From Chamaecrista fasciculata (taxonomy: Eukaryota; Streptophyta; Magnoliopsida; Fabales; Fabaceae): a stretch of DNA of 64,000 nt. Of the stretch, positions 46,894 through 59,115 are shown one piece after another; positions within the stretch are counted from its first letter, which is position 1; each line of letters opens with the position of its first letter. Both the position numbers and the translations under genes were made by a program. The DNA lies in the NCBI GenBank assembly GCA_003254925.1, contig QANZ01021110.1, forward strand, positions 146,828-210,827, given 5' to 3'. The notes beneath the pieces were generated by a model, which worked only from the letters and a program-made list of their open reading frames with translations, ran no database searches and was not told where the DNA came from.

Positions 46894-47402
46894 TAAATTT
46901 GTAGAACCTCCTAATTTACTTGAAGAACCTCCTAATTTACTTGAAGAACCACCATCCATGATAAATTAATAGATAAATAAAATATGTTTTTTTTTATTTT
47001 AATTTTTTTAAAGATATTTAACGTGAATTTCATATATATATATATTGGCCAACATGAAATTCTTATATATATATATAGATAGATATCGTTAAAAATGACT
47101 GTTGGATGAGAATGTCAATTCAATTTTATCACTTTCGAGTTTCAAGGATTCAATATTTCTATTAATTACAATTCCCTATTCAATTCTCCAAATTTCTTAT
47201 GAGGATTCAACAAACCTCAATTATAATGTAATTCAATTGTATCACTTTCCAGTTTCAAGGATTCAATATTTATATTAATTACAATTCCCTATTCAATTCT
47301 CCCAATTTGAAATAATTAATTAATTACAAAATGATTTTTTTTCTTAATTAATAGAATTGTAACAAGAAACCAAATTTAGAATATTGATGATTATATTATA
47401 AT

Positions 47403-47979
47403 CATAGTTATTAAAACCGGACCAGACCGACCGGTTGAACCGGGAACCGGCCTTTAGGCTGGTCCGAGTCGGTTTAATAACCGGTCAGGCAGAGAACCGG
47501 GCTGAAACGGAGGGAACCGGCCAAAAACCGGTGAAACCGGTCTGAACCAGAGGCAAACCGGTTGAACCGGTCCTGGTTTATTTTTTTTTTCTTTTTTTTT
47601 TTTTTGATTTTTTTGGTATTTTTTTATAATTATGGATCAAATATTAGAGAATGTTGATTATGAACCAAAATTTGATAGAGAAAGTGATCATAAAATGTCA
47701 CTTGATGATATTATATTGTTGAACATTATGAAAATTGATTATCTCTATATTAATTCATGTTAATTTATGAAAATTGTATTAATATATTAATGTTATAATT
47801 GTATTTTGTAACCTAATTATGAATATTTGAATTAAAATTTTATCATATATAGGTTTTTTTATTATTTTTAATTTATTTATTTATCAACGGTCCGACCCCG
47901 GTTGGACCCCGGTTGAACCATTGAACCTTGAACCCCTCCTTCGGCCGGTTCAATGGCCGGTCCGGTTTTAATAACCTTG
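47403..47979. mobile_element. hAT-like MITE with ACCGG-rich ends, copy 2
   Basis: The 577-bp element has termini CATAGTTATTAAAACCGG and CCGGTTTTAATAACCTTG. The exact 8-bp target duplication ATTATAAT lies at 47395-47402 and 47980-47987. It is the same family as 21455-22151, with many ACCGG motifs in the outer 180 bp of the left arm and an AT-rich centre. Confidence 0.9.
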
Positions 47980-48124
47980 ATTATAATTGAGGTTTGTTGA
48001 GTTGTTCGATCTTGATTTAGTAATTGAGTTTTGGATTTAAAAATATTTGTTAATTTATTATCAAAAAAAATATTTGTTAATTTTTACAATAAAAGGTTAG
48101 TTTATACTTTATATATAATACTAT

Positions 48125-48848
48125 GGGCGTTTGGTACACGGATTATTTTTTCATTCCCAGGAATTATATTCCAGGAATTATATTCCTGGGAATGTGGGAC
48201 GATTCCCATGAATATAAAAATATCTATTTTGATGAGTTAAAACAGCCACGTGATTATTTTGCGATATTCCTATGAATATTACAATCTTGTGTTTGGTTTA
48301 ACTTTGATAATCCTAAAAATATTTGATATTTTTCCAAATATGCCATTGACTTTTTATTTTCAAATAATAACTTATCAAATGCAAAAATTCTCCAAAACAA
48401 TGAATAATAATACTTTGAAAAATTGTTCTTTGTTTTTACGTCATTGAAGATTTGTCAAGAAAATACAATTTCAAAACATAATATCATAATTCTTAAAACT
48501 AAAAAATTATTGCTCAAAATATAACTATAATTGTCAAAATAAAACTTAATTAGTTAGATTCGACATAGAGAATAAAATTAGATGAGAGATGGAAAGAGTT
48601 CTTAGAACAAAATTTAATTAGCTAAGTTTAATGAGGGTAAATTAGTCATTTTAGGTGGACCAAAATAATCCCATTCCATGGGATTAGACTAATCCCACCC
48701 TAGGGGTGGGATTAAAAAATAGCTATTTTAGGAAATTATGTTACTCCTGGGAATACAATATTCCTGGGACTAATTTTTTTAATCCGCATACCAAATGCAG
48801 GATTAATCTATCCGAGACTATTTTTCCAATTAGTGTACTAAACACCCC
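48125..48848. mobile_element. PIF/Harbinger-like MITE
   Basis: The 724-bp element has termini GGGCGTTTGGTACAC and GTGTACTAAACACCCC. It is flanked by TAT on both sides (48122-48124 and 48849-48851), compatible with a 3-bp target duplication, though PIF elements usually duplicate TTA or TAA. TTCCTGGGAAT and ATTCCCAGG motifs recur near both ends. Classification is tentative. Confidence 0.6.
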
Positions 48849-49380
48849 TATAGAGTATAGATGATTGTGATTTATGAGTATGATATGTGTAGGCCGAATA
48901 CTAATGTATGATATTTCTTATTTTTAGACTTTTATTTTTAAAATATTTTCCTCATACAATCATATTCCATATTTGAGTAGGAGTTTTAAAATCAATTATC
49001 ATCCTATATCTCTATAAATAGTCAAAATTCTATATTTAAATTTAAATTCAGATAAATTTTAAAATAATTCTTTTCTAATATTTTAATATCTTTTATCAAT
49101 ATCTTACATTTATAACCATAAATAATACAATATGAATATATACTTAAATTTTCTAACATACGGAAAATATTTAAATTTTTGTTTTTATATTTTTATTATT
49201 TATTAAAAGTATATATATATATATTAAAAATAAATATTTATTGTTATAGGTAAGATACAAGTAAAGTATTTCTTTATTTTTGGACTCAAATATACAATTT
49301 TCTTTTTTCGAATAATTCTTTACACGATGGATTTATTTACTTTACATACCTTTAAAGGATAAAATTTTTGAGTTCTTATT
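48849..49380. other. AT-rich spacer, nothing recognised
   Basis: Simple AT-rich sequence with no open frame of protein character and no clear repeat boundary. Confidence 0.4.
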
Positions 49381-49444
49381 AGCTATGATATTTTAATCAT
49401 CCTTCACCATAAGCTACGATATTTTAATCATCCTTCACCATAAG

Positions 49445-49783
49445 CTACAAAGCATGGACACTTTATTTTGAGGATATGACGCCGTGTCAGACACTTGTTC
49501 GTGTTTGACACCCGTACGACACTCATACGACACATATTCATAAGTTTTAGAATATAAAATCAAATTTTTTTGACTTTAACATAACAAACAATAAAAAATA
49601 ATGACATATATGACATATTTTGAATAGATATTATAATTTTTAAAGTTTTTATCAAAACTTATAGATTTTTAATTATTTTTATATATAAATATATATTGTG
49701 TCGTGACATGTAATTTTAAGAACTTGGCGTGTCGATGTGTCTGTATCGTGTCCCATGTTCGTGTCCGTATCAATGCTTCATAG
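49445..49783. mobile_element. hAT-like MITE, GTGTC-rich family, copy 2
   Basis: The 339-bp element has ends CTACAAAGCATGGACAC and CAATGCTTCATAG. The 8-bp target duplication has one mismatch (ACCATAAG at 49437-49444, ACCCTAAG at 49784-49791), so it is older than copy 1. Confidence 0.75.
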
Positions 49784-49799
49784 ACCCTAAGTTAGTCGA

Positions 49800-52180
49800 A
49801 ATTCAAGTGTAAAAATATATAATCTCAATTTTAATAATATTCTCAAAAGAGTTCATTTTCTTAAAAAACTATTAAAATTTTAAAATAAAATAGAATTTAA
49901 TATAAATATTTAAGAGAAAAATAAAGTTTTTTCCCATTCATCTATTGTTGCTATTTAGCATGAAGAGATTAATTTATTATTTGACATTTACAAATATGAA
50001 TTCGATAAATGTTTCTTTAATTAACTAATTTCTAAGAAACAAGTGAACATGTGTGTTTTGGTCATCCTATGAATTTGTAAAGCCAGCACAGATTTGATAT
50101 TGACGATTTTAGTTATTTTTGAAAATCAGAAAATGTCAAACTCTAATTAATTCTAAATAGAAATAAATTATTGTAATTGATTCTATTATATTGTGAGATG
50201 AGTATATTTCATGTTATATATATATGAAGATTGTTATTCGTGAGATAAATTATGGTAATGCGTGTGATATTGGAAATGGTTATTTCAGAATTGGTTGAGG
50301 TTTTGCTCAAAGTTACATCATTCATGATTTTACACTTTTATCTTGTTGGTAGCTAAGGTACGTATGTGTTTGACCTAAAACTAGTAAAACCCAAAACGGC
50401 TTTCCAAATGAGTTTTAATCAATAATGCTTTTAAAATAATAAGACTAGTTACCAATAAGTGTTTGGTGTAATAGTTGACGAGTTAACCTTACACCTTAGG
50501 GAGAGGACCTAAATTTGATCCTTAGAGTTCACATTGTTGAGATGACTAGTTATTGAATTAGTTGAAAAATTAATTCATTATATATATATATATATATATA
50601 TTATACAAATGTGGAAATCAATATATATTAATTTTATTTTAAGTCAAAAATAAAATAATATTATTTTAAACATAAACTTTTAAGAAAACGAAAAAGTAAA
50701 ACATGAACTCTTAAAACAAATAAAATTAATAAAAACTCATTTTTATTAAAATAATATTTATCACAATGATATTTAATTACTTTTTAACACATATAAACTA
50801 AAAACTAATAATAGTATTAGAAGAAAAAAAAGATAAAAAACAAAAAAAAAATAATCCAAATTAAATTCATGAATGTTATTTTAAGAAAATAACTTGATTT
50901 GACAAATTGAACTTGGTGCGACTCCACCCAAACTCATCAAAATCAGGTAAAGTTTCAAGTCTACAAAACTCATATCGGTATACACTCTTAACAAGAACTT
51001 TTTACACTTCAAAATTTGATCATATTCCTTATTGCAATTAGAAATTTGAGGAGGACTCATAACTATATATATATATATATACCTAGTCCTAACCAAAATT
51101 AAATTACTTGATATGCAGGTAATGCTAATTTCTTGTAGATTGAAAATTCCTTCATACTATATTAACAATATAATATTGCTGCAAGTTAAAACTAGCTAGA
51201 TATATATTACGGGTTGATGTGATAACCTTATATTCAACACGCATTATTATGGCTGCTATTAGCAAGGTTAGGCATTTTAATTTGTTTCTTTGTTTGTAAG
51301 GCAATTCTTGAATTATTTTTGAACCACAAAAGCATATCAACATAACAAATTAACTTTTTGGGAGGGAATGCAATTTCATTTCTCTTTTTTTCCTTTCTAC
51401 AACCAGATAATGCTTTTTCTTTCTTTCTTTTTTATCCTTCCTATAGTCTCTGTTTTTTATCCAATGAGTAATATCACATTATTTTAATTGGTCTAAGATG
51501 CAATCTATCATATGGATAGGGATAGCAATGGGTACGATGTCCGATAGTTTTATTACTATCTGTATTTATATTTATTTATATTATAAAATGCATGTATCTT
51601 ATTCATATTGAAAAAAATTAGTATTTGTATCTTATTTAAAGCTCGAAATACATGATATATTTGAAATACTTGAAATATTAAAAATAATAGATATATAACA
51701 AGATAAAATAATCATAATTTAAAAATCGAATATACATATGATATTTGATACTTAATATTCATAAATAAAAATAAATGAACTAAATATAAAATAAACAATA
51801 CATAAAGTATAATAAAATATTTATGTTATTATATGGTATTAAGATATCATAATTATTTATTTATTTCGGATAAATATAGGGTAGCTGAAACAATATTTGC
51901 ATCCATATAATATCCAATATTCTTTTTATTATTTATTACGCATACACTATCCAATATCTAATATTTAATGGATTATTGAATTTTTTTACAGATGGAATTA
52001 GACGAATATTATAAATACATGTCCATATTGTCAACCCTATCAGTGGATGAAACGAGTGATGTGGTTCAATTAGTGGTGTTCGCGTGATGGGTTAATTTGT
52101 GTTGGATTAAAAAAAATTCAACCCAAAGAGAAATGGGTTAGGTGGAACGGATTGGCCTATTTCAATTTACAAATGATTTT
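49800..52180. other. AT-rich intergenic region, no gene seen
   Basis: Low-complexity AT sequence with a (TA)n tract at about 50580-50600. A weak tRNA-like segment (50460-50560) contains a box-B-like GGACCTAAATTTGATCC. Open frames are short and repetitive. Confidence 0.5.
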
Positions 52181-52746
52181 TTTATTAAAAATAGGCCAAA
52201 ATTCTATTTTGGTCCCTCAGTTATGCTCAATGTTCCAAATTGGTCCCTCGGTTATTTTTCGTTCCATGTTAGTCCCTCAGTTATCCAAAACTTGTCACAG
52301 TTGGTCCCTCAAACGTTATCCATCCAAATTTCTGTTAAAAGTGATGTGGCACTCTGGCATGTCCAATTTCTCTCTCTTTGTTGGCATAAAAACTGATGTG
52401 GAAGAGAGAGAGATCCAAATCAGCATTATTAAAAAACAGATGGGCCCTAATTTGTTAAACTGAGCATGTTTGTTAAACTTAGCTTCGATTTCCCTCCATT
52501 CCCACAAATACACACAAAAAATTAGGGTTCCTTTGTGAAAGCTAGCTTTGTTCCTCCTTGTTCTTGTCGAGAGAGTTAGGGTTCGTGAGAGTGAGTATCG
52601 TTCCTCCCTGTTCTTGGCGAGAGAGTTAGGGTTCGTGAGACCTAAGCTTCGTTCCTTACTCTTCTTGTTGCTTCGTCTCTCGTTGTCATTGTGCATGCAA
52701 AATTTTCACTATCTCTAGTTGCATTTCGCTAATCTGAGTTGTGCAA

Positions 52747-53125
52747 ATGTTGATGTCGTCAAAATCTCATTCATCTACCATGAGGAGAGGCCCTCTGTGC
52801 TACTGTGGTGAGAGAGCTATAATATTAACCTCTAGGACAGAGGATAACCCTGGTAGACAATTCTGGAGGTGCATAAATTTCAAGGTAAGAAATTGTTAGT
52901 TGCATTTTGAGAAAATTTGTAAATGGGTGTTGAATCTCTTAAATCTTATATGCTTTTTTTTAGGATGAAAATGAATGCGAATTCTTTGACTGGATGGATG
53001 ATCCTATACTTGATGGAAGGGACATTGTCATGGGAAGGCTGAGAATCAAGGTGGCCACTGCAAATTCAACTATACGAAGATTCCGTAGATTTAATGGTGG
53101 ACTTGTTGTTGCAAAAAGGTTATAA
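52747..53125 (+). CDS. GRF-type zinc-finger protein carried by the MULE
   Basis: Two exons (52747-52884 and 52964-53125) give 99 residues, with an AAG|GTAAGA donor and a TTTTAG|GATG acceptor. Residues 18-55 follow the GRF zinc-finger pattern: CYC, T-S-R-T-E-D-N-P-G-R, FWRC, and then NECEFFDWMD, with four Cys ligands in CxC...C...C order. GRF fingers bind nucleic acid and occur in topoisomerases, APE2-type nucleases and many plant transposon-linked proteins. It is transcribed away from the left terminus, opposite to the transposase, and is intact although the transposase is not. A second in-frame start (MSSKSH) is two codons downstream. Confidence 0.8.
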
Positions 53126-53989
53126 TTCAAGCCAAAAATTACAATTACCTTTTGAGCAATATATTGCATTGCACTTGCATTGAATTTTCAAAGTTATAAT
53201 TCTCTGAAATCAGGAAACAAAATGGCAGTTAACGTGGTGCTTGATGTACAACTTTGAACCACAAAATTGATGCTCCATGTTTACTGTTATCTAAAGTAAC
53301 AAGATCAAAATTGATGCTCAAGGGCCTCTCTTCAATTATATAAGTTAATAATAATTAGGAATTGATGCTCATGCTCTAAACACATGTCACAATTCAATAC
53401 ATTGTTCGTTTTAAAGGACCACTACAAAATGTTTGGAAAACATGAGGACTAATGTAGAACGATTCAGAAAACTGAGGAACCAATATGGAACGAATGGGAA
53501 AACTAAGGGACCAACATGGAACATTTTTATACGCGTGGAAAAGTATATGGACCCTAAAAATTCAATATCCACTTATATAATCTGACAGCACCTGTATGAG
53601 AATACATTTCAGGCTAAAGCATGATCAATAACGACCAATATGACAATTTTAAAAGTGCACTATGCAACTTATAATTAATTTCAAACATTTTTGTTAACAA
53701 CCCCATATAGAAGCAACTTGTGCTAAAGTATCAACCAAAAGAGAGGCCATATACATTTAATCCAAAAAGGCAATATCAAATAACCTCATATACAACTTTT
53801 ACTAAAGCAGAAAGAAAAAGAGAGGCCATATACATTTAATCCTAAGTGTATACAAAAAAAGAAAGAACTACTGATACAAAAACATTGCCAACTTACTGAT
53901 GCAGAAACCTACTGATGTGTTCTCTTTCTTGGTGTTGTTTTTGCCCTAAAAGGCCTGGACAACCCCGGTGCTCATACATTGGTAGTGGC

Positions 53990-54062
53990 TAGAGTTGCTA
54001 CAGGTGAAGAGGCTGGAGCTGTTGCAAGTGAAGAGGCTGGAGCTGTTGCAAATGAAGTGGTT
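53990..54062 (-). repeat. 24-bp tandem repeat in the last transposase exon
   Basis: GAAGAGGCTGGAGCTGTTGC recurs at a 24-bp spacing, two full and one partial unit, encoding an (S/T)ATAPASS-type Ala/Pro-rich tail. Confidence 0.7.
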
Positions 54063-56861
54063 GGGACTGCTGCAGATTTAGTCTTTGGTTGTAATGAAAA
54101 CAATTCGAATTAATTATTGATGAAGGAAATAATGAAATAAAACAATGAATGATCACTAAAGAAAAGGGAATGAAATTAAACAACATACCCTCTTCATGAA
54201 TTTCATTTTTGATGCACTAATCTTGGTCCTTCTAGAAGATGGTTGACTAGTGGGACCTGACTGAGTGGTAGGAGGTGGACTTGCTGAAGAAGAATCTCCA
54301 ACACCTGGTAAGTGGCAGGAGGTGGAGCTGCTGAAGAAGACTCTCCACACTTTCTTCTGTTGTGGCCACTCTGTCCACACTTAGTACATTTCTTAGTCAT
54401 ACCCCTCTTGGTTATGTTGACTTTTTCTTTTGCTACCTTCTTTGCTTTCTTCTTTTTAGAACTATCCTCTTTCTCGGATTGATCTTCGCTCCTCTTCTTC
54501 TTAGAACGTCCAATTCAACGTCTGTAATCGGGTGGCAACACATCATCAGTCTTTGTCCACTCCCACATTTTAGGGTCTCTTATTGGAAATATCACATGCT
54601 GATAGCATTCTTCATATTTCTCTCGCCTAAAATATGTAGGGATGTAGTCGTCTGGTGTCCTTTGCATGTGGTGTATACCAGCAATGGCGTGGACACATGG
54701 AATGTCAGTAAGCATCCATTTCCTACAATTGCATTCTTCCTTCTACAAGTCCACCACAAATCTAGGTCCATTTAGGGCCACACTCCTAACTTCAAATATC
54801 TCTTCCCCGGCCCACTTAGCCACCCATGTCCCTATATGTAGTTGCTCCTTGTCTAAATGAGCTTTAATCCTTGCTAGCACTGATTCATGGAAAGACTTAA
54901 CATTTTCTCTATTCTTGGCCATAGTTTGGATGGGCTTCTCTCTATGCTCCAAAATCACATTATTGAAGGTCTCTGACACGTTGTTCAGCAAGGTGTCACA
55001 CTTTGTGTATGTGGAGAACCTATACTTGCTCCAATATCTGGGAGGAATTTGTAGCAGGTGTTTGTATGCCCCGTCATCTTCTACTTGTATCTCTCTCATT
55101 AGTCTCTCCCATTCAGCAGGGTATGTGGCATTTGCAGCATTCCACATAAGCTCCTTCAACCTTTGGCCTGGGAATTTCTTTCTAAAGTTGCTATAGAGAT
55201 GTCAGACAAGATATAACTCCTATCAAGACCAAAATAGAACATTTATGCTTCATAGAGGACCAAAACAAAACTGATTTCAATATGTAGGAAAGAAAATATA
55301 ATTCCAAAACAAAACAAAACTGATTAGAAGAAGACTAATTTAGAACTTTAGTAATGCAGCCATTTTTGTGAAATGTATAGTTAATGAAATCATTGATGCG
55401 TATCATCTTCATTTATATAATCAGATATGCAAAACAAAACAAAACTAATTATATAATTAGTTGTAATTCAGTCTAAGTATGTACTTGAACAAAAAATATA
55501 ACAAAACTGATTATGATTTCACTCTTTCAATTCCCCCCCCCCCCCCNTTCAGTTTTACACATCTAATTTTCCTAAAAAGTCAGTAGTACTGGTACCTGAG
55601 CATACACAAAATAAAAAAATGCAACAGAAAGAAATTAAACAAACTACTCCATATCTAAAGTAACATATTTGTTCATGTCTTATAGGTATATACAGTATAT
55701 ACAAGGATCTTAATACTTATTTTCCTAGAAAATGATACAGCACAATCATTTAAAGCTAAGTCAGCACAATCCAAAACATCACAATGTTTATTTGAAGAAC
55801 AATCTGAAACATCTAGAAAATTGCAAAACAGCCCCAAACATGCAGAGATAATTAGATAATGATCCTAAATAGTCCAGGTAAAATGCAAAATAATCCAGAT
55901 TTGCAGAGTTTTCTTTTTTTCAGAAAACAAGAACCAACAACAACAACAACCAAAATACTAGTTTCACAAAATTAAGAACACAATTTTTGTAATGAAAAGA
56001 AAACATATAAAAATTTTACCTTCTGTTGGTCTGACATAATGCAGACACCTGACAGTGAGTTGAGGTCCAAATCGTCAATGAGAATTTGTAGAAACCATGT
56101 CCATGTCTCTTTGTTCTCTATTTCCACAACGACAAATGCTAGTGGCAACATTTGATCATTGGGATCCCTACCTACGGTTGCAAGAAGTTGGCATCCATAC
56201 CCAGCCTTCAAAAAACAACCATCTAACCTGATTATCTTACGAAGACTTAAGAAGCTCTTCTTGCAAGCATTTAAGCAAACATACAGTCTTTGAAACTTGG
56301 GTTTGCTTTGATCACTTGGATTCTCTAAATCTGCATCTGGGGGTCTACTTGTTGCTAGTTTCACAGTGGACCCTTTGTTACTTGCCTATAATTCTTTACA
56401 GAAATCATTAATCCTCTCGAACTGTGCAACATTTGACTCATTTATCACCTCAAGTGCTTGTTGCTTAGCTCTACGAGCCTTTGTCTTCGTTAAGTTTACA
56501 TTCCACTTTTCCATGCACCAACTTTGAAGGGTTGATAATCTGATATTGGGGTGGTTCCTCACTTTTTTCTCAATCTTCGTTGCCAACAAATCAGCACTCA
56601 TCATTTGCAAATCAAGTGATCGGCGGCAAGTATGCTTATTAATGCAAGACTTCAGTTGCCAAGTGTTGCATGTACCTCTATTTGATGCAAATATTGCCCA
56701 ATCACATTTCTTCACTTTCTTGGCACCATTCTTGCCATTCTTGAAACTATTGCACACAACCCTACACCTTATTTTTTCTTTTTTTAAAAAAAAATTTAAT
56801 GCTCTACCCACATGTATAGCATATGTCTTGACAGCATTTTGGAACTCTGCTTTGCTGTAAA

Positions 56862-57628
56862 CTAGGAAGCAAGGACAACGGACACAGACACAGACACGTC
56901 GACACATCAAATTTTTAATTTTACAGGACACGACACGACATATATATATATAATATATATAATATATTATAATTTCAAGAAGAGACAAAATGAAAATAAT
57001 CATAAATTCATAAATACTCAAAAAACTTCAAAAACTGCAAATGATGTCATAAATATGTTCATACTCCATATTCAAAGAATTATAAATGGAGTATTCTTTC
57101 TATGTATTACCAAAATATGTACTAGAATCTAATAGGCATATAAACAAGTAGAATATTTCCTAAAGAATCTAACTGAAAAGTCAATTAAAGATCAATTTCA
57201 TTTTGTCCTCAATTGTTGTTGTTGTCTTCATGAGTAAATATAACCCCCACCAACTCCGATTTATCAAACGGTGATGAACGACAATGACCAATAGTGCACG
57301 ACAATGAACGATGGTGAACGACGACGAATGACAGTGAATAATGGTGAACGACGACGAATAGCGGTGAACGAAGGTGAGCAAAAGTTGCTGAGATAGTTTT
57401 GTTGTAAGCGATATGAGAAAACCCAAAATTGATTTTCTAGGTTAAAAAATTTACATTTAAGGAGAAGTTGCGTCAAAGCCGTGTCGAGGCGTGTCCAAGC
57501 CGTGTCTGAGCCGTTAAAGGCCACTAAACTATCCCGACACGTCCAGACACGTGTCCGACACGTGTCGCACACGTGTCTGTGTCGGACACACCGACACGCC
57601 ACTGAAGTGGCGTATCCATGCTTCCTAG
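56862..57628. mobile_element. hAT-like MITE, GTGTC-rich family, copy 3, nested in transposase
   Basis: The 767-bp element has ends CTAGGAAGC and GCTTCCTAG. The flanking 8-bp duplication is GCTGTAAA (56854-56861) and GCTATAAA (57629-57636), with one mismatch. It is longer than the other copies. Its interior has a GAACGACGACGAATG-type repeat (about 57290-57385) and a CACGTGTC-rich right end. It splits the transposase frame between codons for VYS and KAEF. Confidence 0.88.
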
Positions 57629-58589
57629 GCTATAAACAATTGTGCTAACCTCCCATTTATGATATGCCATGTCCTTCAAGAGCTTGAATCTTGGGTATTT
57701 TGGTCTTCCTCCATCACCCTCTGAATCTTGGGTAGCTTCAGCGGAGTCTGACACATATTCATCGTCATCTTTTCCAACATATCCCAGATCTCAAATGTAG
57801 ACCACTTTTCATAATCACAGTTGTCCCAGTGTGTTATCTCACCACCAATATATCTAGTCCCTCCATTGTTCTCAAAGTGACCACCGTGATGGATTACCAC
57901 AGTGAATAAACTGGCCATTTAATCTGCATTGAACAAAACATATCATTATCCAAAAAAACATACAACTCACCCACTCTCTGTATTGAAAAAAACACCCTCT
58001 GTTTTCAATCATCCCATGTAACCCACACAAAACCAATCATATTAAGCAATTATAAAAACACAATAAAACAACATATTTCACTTTTTTTTCAAAAGAATAA
58101 AATATTTGGGATCCAAAATGACACTTCATATCATCTTTGTCTAGCAGATCATGGTGAAACATGGCAAACTGAAATGGTGCCTCCATAAAGTTATCTAAAC
58201 AAAAGAGAATTGAAGCCATTTTGTCATATCTAACAGGAAACTGTAATAAGCTAAAGATTTTAAAGCCTTAAACTAAGTTCAAAAAATGAAAATATATAAT
58301 TGTTTATATTTACATTAACTCAAATCTGCAATCAATACCCAATCTTAGTATCAACATATCTTAGTATCAATAAAAACAAAATACCCAATCTTAGTATCAA
58401 CATATCTTAGTTTTCCAGTGAAACAAACAATGTTGATGGGTGAGTGAAAATCAATTTCTTAAGGCCTTGACAAAATACTTAAAATTTGCAATCCAAGTCT
58501 CTTTGAATAATCAGTTACAGCAAAGAAGATACGCTTACAATGGGGAAAACGACATACATTCAAAATCATTCCATATATCTCTTGAAAAA

Positions 58590-58960
58590 ACCATTAAACA
58601 TACTCCTTTTGTTTGAAAAAATCACCCTCTATTTTCAATCATCCCATAAAACCAATCTTTCATGAACATTATCAATATCACCTCGACAAAACATCATTTA
58701 GCATATATCTCTTGAAAAAAAAGATTAAACACACCATTAAGTTTCATTTCAGCAAAACAATCAGTAAACATACTCCTTTTGTTTGATTAAAACCACCCTC
58801 TGTTTTCAATCTTCCCACACAAAGCACAACATGAATCAATACCAATCTTTTATGTACATTATCAAAATAACCTCAACAAAATATTATTTGACATCTATCT
58901 GTTTTAAAAAAAGAAAGATTAAATACCCCATTAAGTGACATTTCATCAAAAGAATCCATT
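58590..58960. repeat. Imperfect tandem repeat (about 180 bp) in the MULE 5' region
   Basis: Phrases CATACTCCTTTTGTTTGA, ACCCTCTGTTTTCAAT, CATCCCA or CTTCCCA, and ACCAATCTTTCATG recur in order, with another partial unit near 57990-58040. It lies between the transposase start and the right terminus, where MULE promoters usually sit. Confidence 0.6.
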
Positions 58961-59115
58961 TTAGACAAACCCCTTTTACTCCTTCATTTGCCCTAAATGG
59001 ACCAAATCAAACGCTGCCCAGAAACAATTTAGGACCTACGAAACTTGCAGAACATTGATAAACAAGCAATCTGACAGCAAAACCAAACGAAAAATCGACA
59101 AAAAAACCCAAACAA

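Larger units (their letters stand above)
53972..57918 (-). pseudogene. MuDR-type transposase, disrupted
   Basis: It starts MASLFTVVIHHGGHF (57918), the usual plant MULE N-terminus. A frameshift near 57785 follows, then KWEVSTIVYS, where a MITE splits the frame. The DNA-binding region KKEKIRCRVVC...CDWAIFAS...HTCRR comes next. The catalytic domain has LDGCFLKAGYGCQLLATVGRD and IMSDQQK, ending at a GTAAAA donor (56020). The segment from 55190 reads NFRKKFPGQRLKELMW; the stretch that should precede it was not found. A SWIM finger CNCRKW...IPCVHA and a CCHC knuckle CTKCGQSGHNRRKC follow. In-frame stops are at 56386-56388, just before the SWIM motif (about 54743), and after PPDYRR (about 54515). 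The last exon has a 24-bp tandem repeat. It is not functional as read. Confidence 0.88.

Noticed and set aside
50460..50560. Another tRNA-like SINE head
   Set aside because: The box-B-like sequence is weak, the box A is not convincing and no second copy was seen.
57290..57385. Short GACGAATG-type repeats taken as a CRISPR-like array
   Set aside because: The units are short and irregular, there are no unique spacers of constant length, and the host is a plant nucleus.
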